Position numbers and translations under genes: made by a program. From Lachnospira sp. UBA2821 (GTDB lineage Bacteria; Bacillota; Clostridia; Lachnospirales; Lachnospiraceae), in contig DEGR01000077.1 in assembly GCA_002351535.1 (NCBI GenBank), positions 542 to 43,499 on the forward strand: a DNA stretch of 42,958 nucleotides. Direction: 5' to 3'. This document shows, piece after piece, positions 24,359-32,294 of this stretch. Every line of letters starts with the position of its first letter. The stretch's first letter is position 1. The notes beneath the pieces were generated by a model. It was not told the origin of the DNA, searched no databases, and was given only the letters and a program-made list of their open reading frames with translations.

Positions 24359-26820
24359 TATTTATTCGTTTCCTTCTTCTCTTCTTCAATTGCCTTTGTA
24401 GGGCTTACTTTCTTTGTAGCTGTCTTTGTCTTCTTTACAGCCGCTTTCTTACCAGTTGCAGCTTTTGCCATTTTGACTGATTCTTTTTCAGTTTCAGTCT
24501 TCTTAGCAGTTGTAGCCTTTGCTGCCTTTACTGTTGCTGTCTTTGTCGTCTTCTTAGCTGTTGTTGCCTTTGTTGTTTCCTTTGTTGTTTCCTTTGCCGC
24601 TGCCTTGGTAACCGGCTTAGCTGTTTTTACTGCTCCCTGTGATTTTGAATATTTAAGAACCGTAATTCCAAGTGCCGGTACATTTACCCTTATAGATTCC
24701 GGTCTTCCATCACATTCATCTGTCTTTGACTGTTTAAGTCTCGGATTAACAAATCCGTTTCCTCCGAACTTCTCACTGTCACTGTTAAATATTTCCTTAT
24801 ATTTACCCTGCGCAGGCACACCGATTTTATAATCTTCTCTCTGAACATTATCAAAATTGCATATTGTTATAAGTATGTCTTCCGGTTTCTTTCCCTTCCT
24901 TGCAAATACAAGAATGCTCTCTCTTGCAGATATGTTATTAATCCACTCAAATCCCGCTTCATAATCATCCATCTCATAAAGTGCTGTTTCACTTCTATAT
25001 AAACCATTAAGTTCTTTGACATATTCCTGTATTTGTTTGTGCTTATCTTCATCCAGAAGATTCCAGTCAAGTTCTTCATCAACCTTCCATGGTTCATATT
25101 GTGCAAATTCCTGTCCCATAAACAGCATCTTTCTTCCCGGATGAGTATACATGAATCCATACATGAGTCTTAAATTTGCGAATTTGCCATCTTCATTATC
25201 GCCTGTCATTCTGCCTATTAAAGATGCCTTTCCATTAACAAATTCTTCATGACTGAATCCATTAATGAAGTTATCTGTATACTGATAAACAAGTGTGTTC
25301 GATATATCGTTGTAATTCTCACTTCTTCTGTAAGCTGCCGTATTCATATAACCTAACACATCATTTTTCCACTCATAATTCCATTTGTATTCAAATCCGA
25401 TACATTCTTCGTCAACATCTCCTGTAAGTGCAGGATAGCCTGAATTATCATCAGCTATTATAAATGCACCGTCAGACATTGTCCTATATATTGAATTAAG
25501 GTGTTTTAAGAATTCAATTGCATCAAGATTCTCATTTCCTCCATATATATTAGGAACCCATTCACCTGGAACTTTATCATAATCAAGATAGAGCATTGAC
25601 GCAACCGAATGAATACAAAGTCCATCTGCATGATATACTTTTGTCCAGAAAAGTGCATTTGCTATAAGAAAACTTGTAACTTCAGGTCGTGCATAATTAA
25701 AATAATGTGTTCCTGTATTTTTATCATAGCCTTTAAGTGGATTCTGATGCTCAAACAGACAGCTTCCATCATAAAATGCCATTCCATGAACATCACTTGC
25801 AAAATGATTAGGTGCCCACTCAAGAATTACACCTATATTTTTCTTATGTAATTCATTAATAAGATTCTTTACATCATCATTCGCTCCAATTTTTTCATCC
25901 ACTGCATAAAAACTCTGTGTATTATATCCCATATAATCAGTACCATCAGCCTGCATAACAGGCATTAACTGTACATGTGTATATCCCATATTCTTAACAT
26001 AGTCCGCTATTTCCGTATAATCGTACACACCGTCTTTTTTCTTCCATGACTGTAACTGTAATTCATATATAGAAACCGGAGATGTGGTACTGTCTGTTTT
26101 TGCTCTGCTGTTCATCCATCTTGTATCACTCCACTTGAAGCTGTCTATATCACTTATTACCGATGAATCATCCTGAACATCATATCTGAAAGAGAAAGGA
26201 TCTACTTTAAGCATATTCTCATTACCTTTTCGCTTAATCTCGAATTTGTACCTTTCACCCTCTGATAACTCCGGAACAAATATAGCATAAACACCTGTAT
26301 CGCCAATTACTGACATCTGGTATTTTCTTCCATCCCAGTTATTAAACTTTCCTACTACACTTACCCTGAGTGCAAATGGTGCCCACACAGCAAACTGTAC
26401 ACCACTTACTCCATCTATCACCTTCTTATGTGCTCCAAGAATATTATATGCATCATAAGCAATACCGGCATTAAATTTCTTAAGCGAATTCATATCTATA
26501 TCACATTCAAACTGATATGGATCCCAATATTCATATGTAGTATCATCACTATACTCAGCTATAAGTTTATATTTGCTTTTTTTCTTAGTATCTATTAATA
26601 CAGCATAATAACCTTCGTCATCCATTGCTTCCATATCGTATATTTTACTGTTATCCTGAAACATAACACTTAATTTGACAGCATCAGGTACATATGCCTG
26701 AATAACCAGTCCGTCTTTTGTAATATGTGGACCAAGTATAGTATTAGGATCATTCTGGTCACAATACTCTATCCCCTCAATTTTAGGCCAATTCATAATC
26801 TTATACAATTTATTTTTCAT
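24358..26820 (-). CDS. GlgB-like alpha-1,4-glucan branching enzyme homologue, probably catalytically dead
   Basis: Overall organisation is that of GlgB: N-terminal modules (about 1-240, with the second CBM48-like segment VQFAVWAPFALRVSVVGKFN), GH13 barrel (about 245-600) and C-terminal beta domain (to about 728). However, the catalytic positions are changed. The nucleophile Asp in RVDAV becomes His404 (GLCIHSVASM), the acid/base Glu in AEES becomes Asp457 (ADDN), and the Asp in SHDE becomes Glu525 (SHEE). The substrate-binding Arg of RVDAV is Cys402, and the DW of region I is EW (Glu334). Flanking motifs (GEWVPN, GGNENLDAIEFL, FMGQEFAQ, LDWNLL) are intact. A Lys/Thr/Ala tail fills 729-820. 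The start is the ATG at 26820 with GGAGG; 820 residues. Confidence 0.9.
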   Translation of the reverse strand: MKNKLYKIMNWPKIEGIEYCDQNDPNTILGPHITKDGLVIQAYVPDAVKLSVMFQDNSKIYDMEAMDDEGYYAVLIDTKKKSKYKLIAEYSDDTTYEYWDPYQFECDIDMNSLKKFNAGIAYDAYNILGAHKKVIDGVSGVQFAVWAPFALRVSVVGKFNNWDGRKYQMSVIGDTGVYAIFVPELSEGERYKFEIKRKGNENMLKVDPFSFRYDVQDDSSVISDIDSFKWSDTRWMNSRAKTDSTTSPVSIYELQLQSWKKKDGVYDYTEIADYVKNMGYTHVQLMPVMQADGTDYMGYNTQSFYAVDEKIGANDDVKNLINELHKKNIGVILEWAPNHFASDVHGMAFYDGSCLFEHQNPLKGYDKNTGTHYFNYARPEVTSFLIANALFWTKVYHADGLCIHSVASMLYLDYDKVPGEWVPNIYGGNENLDAIEFLKHLNSIYRTMSDGAFIIADDNSGYPALTGDVDEECIGFEYKWNYEWKNDVLGYMNTAAYRRSENYNDISNTLVYQYTDNFINGFSHEEFVNGKASLIGRMTGDNEDGKFANLRLMYGFMYTHPGRKMLFMGQEFAQYEPWKVDEELDWNLLDEDKHKQIQEYVKELNGLYRSETALYEMDDYEAGFEWINNISARESILVFARKGKKPEDILITICNFDNVQREDYKIGVPAQGKYKEIFNSDSEKFGGNGFVNPRLKQSKTDECDGRPESIRVNVPALGITVLKYSKSQGAVKTAKPVTKAAAKETTKETTKATTAKKTTKTATVKAAKATTAKKTETEKESVKMAKAATGKKAAVKKTKTATKKVSPTKAIEEEKKETNK

Positions 26821-26900
26821 TCGAATCCTCCATTCTAAAAAACGTATACTCTTCAGAGCCATTAAACCCTGCAACTACATTTATACCATTAATACTATCA

Positions 26901-26921
26901 TAAAAATTGTATTTTTACAAT
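26901..26921 (-). terminator. Weak AT-rich terminator after the DUF1015 gene
   Basis: On the minus strand ATTGTA and TACAAT form a six-pair stem around an AAAA loop, followed by TTTTTAT. The stem overlaps the DUF1015 stop codon. It is AT-rich, so strength is uncertain, but it is the only candidate end signal before the GlgB-like gene. Confidence 0.4.
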
Positions 26922-28150
26922 GCGTGTATGAATAATCCACTTCTCAGTTTTGGCTCAAACCATGTTGATTTTGGTGGCATAAGTCTGCCCGCATCAGCCA
27001 CGTCAAATAACTCTTTAATTGATGTCGGATACATTGCAAATGCTACCTTCATATCATCCGCACATCTTCTCTCAAGTTCTTTAAGTCCCCTGATTCCTCC
27101 GATAAAATCAATTCTAGAATCTGTTCTCGGATCCTCTATTCCAAGTACGGGAGCTAATACGTTATTCTGTAAAACAGATACATCTAATCCTTCCACAGGG
27201 TCGTCCGATAATATTTCTTTTTTAGGATGAAGAATATACCACTTAGAATCAATATACATTCCTACATCACCTTTTTTATCAGGTTGATATGGTGTTGTTC
27301 CATTATCTTCTACGTCATATTTTTCACCGACTTTTTTTATAAATTCATCTGTCGTGTTACCTGCTAAATCTTTTACACATCTGTTATATGGCATTATCAT
27401 AAGCTCTTCATCAGGGAATAATACAGAAAGAAAATAGTTAAATTCCTCATCTCCTGTATAATTGTTTTTCTCATTTCTTCTCTTTAATCCAACCTTAACC
27501 GCTGATGCTGCTCTGTGATGTCCGTCTGCTATATATATACTGTCGATTTTACCAAATTCGTTCTGCAATATATTTATATCACTACCGTTATCTATCTTCC
27601 ATGCAGCATGTCTTACTCCGTCATCTGCCACGAAATCAAACATAGGTGCATTCTTTTTGTTTTTAATTATGACATCATTAATAACTTTATCTGCTCTGTA
27701 GGCAAGAAAAATAGGTCCTGTCTGTGCTCCGCATGTATCAACGTGTTTTATTCTGTCTATTTCTTTTTCCTCTCTTGTGTTCTCATGTTTTTTGATAACA
27801 TTATTAATATAATCATCAATAGAAGCACAAGCCACAAGTCCTGTCTGTTCCCTGCCATCCATGGTAAGAGAATATATAAAATAACAGTCCTTCTGTTCCT
27901 GCTCAAATGTTCCATCATTCATTCTTGTCTCTAACAGTTCTTTTGCCTTAGCATAAACTCTCTCATCATAAGTATCAACACTGCTGTCAAATTGTGTTTC
28001 TGCACGGTCTATGTTAAGAAATGATAATGGTTTGTCTTTTACTTCATCACATGCTTCCTGTCTGTTATATACATCATATGGCAGTGCAGCAACATCCTTT
28101 GCTTTATCAACCGCCGGTCTGATACACTTAAATGGTTTTATTATTGCCAT
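26915..28150 (-). CDS. DUF1015 family protein in the serine operon
   Basis: A 411-residue protein of the DUF1015 family (PF06245), function not established. Family signatures are LPYDVYN (23-29), the KHENTR motif (121-126), HAAW, the IADGHHRAASAV segment (207-218) with the GHHR core, MPYNR (253-257), and WFEPKLRSGLFIH close to the end. The DGHHR motif resembles one in ParB-fold proteins, including a few free-serine kinases. The start is the ATG at 28150, with AAGGAG seven to eight bases upstream; an ATG six codons earlier has none. It follows serA by 84 bases, and the serC-serA-DUF1015 context suggests a step in serine metabolism, possibly the absent phosphoserine phosphatase or a serine kinase. 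Confidence 0.9.
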   Translation of the reverse strand: MAIIKPFKCIRPAVDKAKDVAALPYDVYNRQEACDEVKDKPLSFLNIDRAETQFDSSVDTYDERVYAKAKELLETRMNDGTFEQEQKDCYFIYSLTMDGREQTGLVACASIDDYINNVIKKHENTREEKEIDRIKHVDTCGAQTGPIFLAYRADKVINDVIIKNKKNAPMFDFVADDGVRHAAWKIDNGSDINILQNEFGKIDSIYIADGHHRAASAVKVGLKRRNEKNNYTGDEEFNYFLSVLFPDEELMIMPYNRCVKDLAGNTTDEFIKKVGEKYDVEDNGTTPYQPDKKGDVGMYIDSKWYILHPKKEILSDDPVEGLDVSVLQNNVLAPVLGIEDPRTDSRIDFIGGIRGLKELERRCADDMKVAFAMYPTSIKELFDVADAGRLMPPKSTWFEPKLRSGLFIHAL

Positions 28151-28178
28151 AGTATTTCTCCTTTTCATATATCCAAAA

Positions 28179-28210
28179 TATGCCGCAGAATGACTTCACC
28201 CTGCGGCATA
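28179..28210 (-). repeat. Intercistronic hairpin between serA and DUF1015
   Basis: A perfect ten-pair stem (TATGCCGCAG/CTGCGGCATA) with a 12-base loop. On the minus strand it is followed only by a short TTTT, so it is a poor terminator and could allow partial read-through from serA to the DUF1015 gene. Whether it acts as attenuator, processing site or mRNA end protector cannot be decided. Confidence 0.5.
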
Positions 28211-28234
28211 AAATTGCTAATTATTTATCTGATA

Positions 28235-29398
28235 TTACTTTATAACTCTTACTCTTATAACACCGTCAATGCCTTCAATTTCAGATACAACATCATCTGA
28301 AAGAGCAGTCTCAACGTCCATAAGTGTGTATGCAAAATCGCCTCTGCTCTTATCTGTCATATCAGAAATATTTACTCCGTCTTTTGCAAGAACTGACGTA
28401 AACTGGCTTATCATATTAGGGATATTCTTGTGACAGATAGCAATTCTTCCTGCTTTATCACAAACTCCCATATCACAGTTAGGATAATTAACTGAGTTTT
28501 TGATATTACCATTCTCTATATAATCCATAACTTCATTTACTGCCATTACTGCACAATTGTCTTCAGATTCAGCAGTAGATGCACCGATATGTGGTGTTAC
28601 GATAGCATTTTCCATCTTAACTGACAATGTATTAGGGAAATCTGTAACATATTTTCTAACCTTACCTGACTTAAGAGCCTCTTCCATTGCGTTCTCATCA
28701 ACAAGAATATCTCTTGCAAAGTTAAGAACAACAACGCCATCTTTCATCATGTCAATTGCCTCTTTGCTAATCATACCTTTTGTACTGTCAAGGAGTGGAA
28801 CATGAACAGTTATGTAATCACACTCTTTGAAAATCTCTTCTGTTGTAGCAATATGCTTTACACTTCTTGAAAGATTCCATGCACCTTGAACTGAAATATA
28901 TGGGTCGTATCCATATACATCCATTCCAAGTGAAACTGCTGCATTGGCAACTTTAACACCAATTGCTCCAAGACCGATAACACCAAGCTTCTTTCCCTCG
29001 ATTTCTCCACCTGCAAAGTTTTTCTTCTGTTTTTCAGCAGTCTTTGCAATATTCTCATCGTCAGCATTTGTTTTAACCCAGTTAATGCCACCAACAACAT
29101 CTCTTGCTGCAAGGAGCATTCCTGCAATAACGAGTTCTTTAACACCATTTGCATTTGCTCCCGGTGTATTAAATACCACAATTCCTTTTTCAGCACATTT
29201 GTCAAGTGGAATATTATTAACACCGGCACCGGCTCTTGCTACTGCCTTAAGACTTTCGGGTAAATCAAGATCATGCATAGCAGCACTTCTTACAAGTGCT
29301 ACATCTGCTTCTTCAAAATTCTCAACCTGTGTATAATTATCTGTTAATAAATCAAGTCCTGTCTTAGAGATAGGATTTAAACATTTTACGTTTGTCAT
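28235..29398 (-). CDS. serA: D-3-phosphoglycerate dehydrogenase
   Basis: NAD-dependent oxidation of 3-phosphoglycerate to 3-phosphohydroxypyruvate, first step of serine synthesis. The Rossmann motif GLGAIGVKVANAAVSLGM is intact, with the active-site Arg in NFARD and the His in PHIGAST. The usual DVFExEP glutamate segment reads YVTDFPN, as in the clostridial short SerA group. A C-terminal ACT domain (about 315-387, NMISQFTSVLAKDGVNISDM) may bind serine. I start at the ATG at 29398 (387 residues) because GGAGG lies five bases upstream; in-frame codons upstream lack a site. Coupled to serC (gap about 17 bases). Confidence 0.95.
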   Translation of the reverse strand: MTNVKCLNPISKTGLDLLTDNYTQVENFEEADVALVRSAAMHDLDLPESLKAVARAGAGVNNIPLDKCAEKGIVVFNTPGANANGVKELVIAGMLLAARDVVGGINWVKTNADDENIAKTAEKQKKNFAGGEIEGKKLGVIGLGAIGVKVANAAVSLGMDVYGYDPYISVQGAWNLSRSVKHIATTEEIFKECDYITVHVPLLDSTKGMISKEAIDMMKDGVVVLNFARDILVDENAMEEALKSGKVRKYVTDFPNTLSVKMENAIVTPHIGASTAESEDNCAVMAVNEVMDYIENGNIKNSVNYPNCDMGVCDKAGRIAICHKNIPNMISQFTSVLAKDGVNISDMTDKSRGDFAYTLMDVETALSDDVVSEIEGIDGVIRVRVIK

Positions 29399-29415
29399 TT
29401 CTGCCTCCATCAATC

Positions 29416-30498
29416 TTATTTATTAGCTGCTTCGAATTTCTTCATAAATTCAACTAACTTCTCAACACCTTCGATTGGCATTGCATTATAAATACTTGCT
29501 CTCATACCACCAACAGTTCTGTGTCCCTTAAGATTCTCAAATCCTGCTGCTTTCGCTTCTGCAACAAATTTTGCATCAAGTTCTTCATCACCTGTTACAA
29601 ATGGAACATTCATAAGTGAACGGTCTTCAGGAACTACTGTACCCTTAAATAATTCACTCTGATCAAGGAAATCATAAAGTATCTTTGCTTTCTTCTCATT
29701 ACGTTCCTTCATCTTCTCAAGTCCGCCCATCTTCTTGAGCCATTTAAATACTTTGCCACAGATGTAAATACCATATGCAGGTGGTGTATTATATAATGAC
29801 TGTGCATCTGCATGAATCTTATACTGAAGCATTGTAGGTGTTCCCGGAAGAACATCCTCTGTTATCAAATCTTCTCTTATAATAACAATTACAACACCTG
29901 CAGGTCCGATGTTCTTCTGAACACCGCCATATATTACACCATATTTTGTAACATCTACAGGCTCTGAAAGGAAGCATGAAGATACATCTGCAACTAATGT
30001 CTTTCCTTTTGTGTTAGGAAGCTTTTTATATTTTGTACCGTAGATTGTGTTATTTTCACATATATAAACATAATCGGCATCTTCAGGAATATCTAAATCT
30101 GAGCAGTCAGGAATATAAGAAAATGTTTTATCCTCTGATGAAGCAACTTTGATTGCCTCTCCATATTTCTGTGCTTCCTGATATGCTTTCTTAGCCCACT
30201 GACCTGTAACTATGTATGCAGCTTTTTTATTCTTCATAAGGTTCATTGGAATCATTGCAAACTGCTGCGATGCTCCTCCCTGTAAGAATAATACTTTGTA
30301 GTTATCAGGTATATTCATAAGATCTCTTAAATCCTGCTCTGCATCTTTAATAATCTTATCATATACTTTGGAACGGTGGCTCATCTCCATTACGGACATT
30401 CCACTTCCCTGGTAATCTAACATTTCATCTGCTGCTTCTCTTAATACCTCTTCAGGTAATACAGCCGGTCCGGCTGAGAAATTATAAACTCTACTCAC
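29416..30498 (-). CDS. serC: Phosphoserine aminotransferase
   Basis: PLP enzyme converting 3-phosphohydroxypyruvate and glutamate to phosphoserine. The N-terminal YNFSAGPAVLPEEVL (5-19), GSGMSVMEMSHRSK (31-44) and the PLP-lysine segment GVQKNIGPAG with K195 are diagnostic; DVSSCFLSEP precedes it. Length 360 is standard. Start is GTG at 30498, nine bases after AAGGAGG. It begins the serC-serA-DUF1015 group, 70 bases downstream of ilvB; a TTGTAA/TAAAAT pair in that gap has an unfavourable 19-base spacing, so an independent promoter is uncertain. Confidence 0.96.
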   Translation of the reverse strand: MSRVYNFSAGPAVLPEEVLREAADEMLDYQGSGMSVMEMSHRSKVYDKIIKDAEQDLRDLMNIPDNYKVLFLQGGASQQFAMIPMNLMKNKKAAYIVTGQWAKKAYQEAQKYGEAIKVASSEDKTFSYIPDCSDLDIPEDADYVYICENNTIYGTKYKKLPNTKGKTLVADVSSCFLSEPVDVTKYGVIYGGVQKNIGPAGVVIVIIREDLITEDVLPGTPTMLQYKIHADAQSLYNTPPAYGIYICGKVFKWLKKMGGLEKMKERNEKKAKILYDFLDQSELFKGTVVPEDRSLMNVPFVTGDEELDAKFVAEAKAAGFENLKGHRTVGGMRASIYNAMPIEGVEKLVEFMKKFEAANK

Positions 30499-30569
30499 TT
30501 TAAATTTCCTCCTTTAAACGTCTTCTGGCATTTTACCAAAACTTGAAACATATTTTACAACTGAATATA

Positions 30570-32261
30570 TTAACAGTCAAGTCCTTTAGCTTCCAAATCC
30601 TCTTCTGAGAATGCCTCACTGATTGGTGCATTTGGTGCAACCATTGGGAATACCTTTTCATCCTGATCGATACAGCATTCAATAACAACAGGTATGTTAA
30701 GGCTTATTGCTTCTCTTAATGTTGGCTCAACTTCTTCAGGCTTTGTAATTCTGTATGCTTTTGCACCCATAGCCTCTGAAAGTTTCACAAAATCAACCTG
30801 ATCATTAAGAGTTGTATATGAATATCTCTCTCCATAGAAAAGGGTCTGCCACTGACGAACCATTCCAAGAACATGATTGTTCATAACGATTTCTATAATT
30901 GGAATATTATATCTTGTTGCCGTTGCAATCTCATTCATATTCATTCTGAAACATCCGTCACCGGCAATATTTACAACAACTTTATCCTTATTTCCTACCT
31001 TTGTACCTATAGCGGCTCCTACACCATATCCCATTGTTCCTGCTCCGCCTGATGACATAAATGTTCTTGGCTTAGAATATTTGTAATACTGTGCCGCCCA
31101 CATCTGATGCTGACCTACATCGGTTGTAATAAGTGCCTCTCCATTAGTAACCTCATAAAGCTTCTCCATAATAAATGGTCCGCTCATCTCATTGTCATGT
31201 TTTTTAAGCGGATGCTTTGTCTTAATGTCTTCTATATGAGCAATCCACTCTTCATGATTATACTGTGGGAGCTTCTCATTTATTCTTGAAAGAATCTCTT
31301 TGACATCACCTATTACACTTGCTGTAGTTCTTATATTCTTATTAACTTCTGCAGGGTCTACATCAAACTGAAGAACTTTTGCATTTTTGGCAAATTTCTT
31401 TGCATTACCTATAACTCTGTCACTGAATCTTGTTCCAATGGCAATAAGCAAATCGCACTCAGTTACTCCAAGGTTAGATGCCTTTGTTCCATGCATTCCT
31501 AACATTCCTGAATATAAACTGTCTGTTCCGTCAAATGCTCCCTTTCCCATAAGTGAGTCGCATACAGGTGCATCTACTTTATGCACAAATTCTTTAAGTT
31601 CTTCTGAAGCGTCAGCTATAACTGCTCCTCCACCAACGAAAATATATGGTTTTTTGGATTTTTTAATAAGTGATAACGCCTTATCTATGTCACTGTCTTT
31701 AATCGTCTCCGTAACTCTTTCAATAGGTTTTGGGTCTTTTCTTGTATACTCAGTTTTATTAGCTGTAACATCTTTTGTAATATCTACAAGTACCGGACCC
31801 GGTCTTCCCGACTGTGCAACATAAAAAGCTTCTCTTAATGTATCTGCAAGCTTCTCAACATCACTTACAATATAGTTATGTTTTGTGATAGGCATTGTCA
31901 CACCTACAATATCAACCTCCTGAAAAGAATCCTTTCCAAGCAGTGACTTTCCAACATTTGCCGTAATTGCAACGACAGGAACGGAATCCATGTGTGCTGT
32001 TGCAATACCTGTAACAAGATTAGTTGCCCCCGGGCCTGACGTAGCCATGCACACACCAACTTTACCTGTTGACCTTGCATATCCGTCTGCTGCATGGGAT
32101 GCTCCCTGCTCATGCGATGTAAGATAATGTGTTATCTCATCTGTATGTTTATATAATTCATCATATACATTAAGAATAGCTCCGCCCGGATAACCGAATA
32201 CTGTGTCTACTCCCTGTTCTTTTAAACATTCAATAATAATCTGTGAACCTGTTAACTGCAT
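30570..32261 (-). CDS. ilvB: Acetolactate synthase, catalytic subunit
   Basis: ThDP- and FAD-dependent acetohydroxyacid synthase large subunit, committed step of branched-chain amino acid synthesis. The catalytic Glu51 lies in HEQGASHAADGYAR, with FGYPGGAILNVYD before it; the ThDP motif GDGCFRMNMNE...MNN and VLGMVRQWQ identify the anabolic enzyme. Length is 563. The start is the ATG at 32261 with GGAGG six bases upstream; the TTG further upstream is not a start. No ilvN regulatory subunit follows, and the gene sits between ilvD and serC. Confidence 0.95.
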   Translation of the reverse strand: MQLTGSQIIIECLKEQGVDTVFGYPGGAILNVYDELYKHTDEITHYLTSHEQGASHAADGYARSTGKVGVCMATSGPGATNLVTGIATAHMDSVPVVAITANVGKSLLGKDSFQEVDIVGVTMPITKHNYIVSDVEKLADTLREAFYVAQSGRPGPVLVDITKDVTANKTEYTRKDPKPIERVTETIKDSDIDKALSLIKKSKKPYIFVGGGAVIADASEELKEFVHKVDAPVCDSLMGKGAFDGTDSLYSGMLGMHGTKASNLGVTECDLLIAIGTRFSDRVIGNAKKFAKNAKVLQFDVDPAEVNKNIRTTASVIGDVKEILSRINEKLPQYNHEEWIAHIEDIKTKHPLKKHDNEMSGPFIMEKLYEVTNGEALITTDVGQHQMWAAQYYKYSKPRTFMSSGGAGTMGYGVGAAIGTKVGNKDKVVVNIAGDGCFRMNMNEIATATRYNIPIIEIVMNNHVLGMVRQWQTLFYGERYSYTTLNDQVDFVKLSEAMGAKAYRITKPEEVEPTLREAISLNIPVVIECCIDQDEKVFPMVAPNAPISEAFSEEDLEAKGLDC

Positions 32262-32294
32262 AACAATCCTCCGTTTTATTTCCAATTCGTCTAA

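Noticed and set aside
24473..24832. Plus-strand open frame opposite the GlgB tail
   Set aside because: It is the antisense of Lys/Thr/Ala repeats, giving a Val/Ala/Phe-rich string with no ribosome binding site; a shadow of the real gene.
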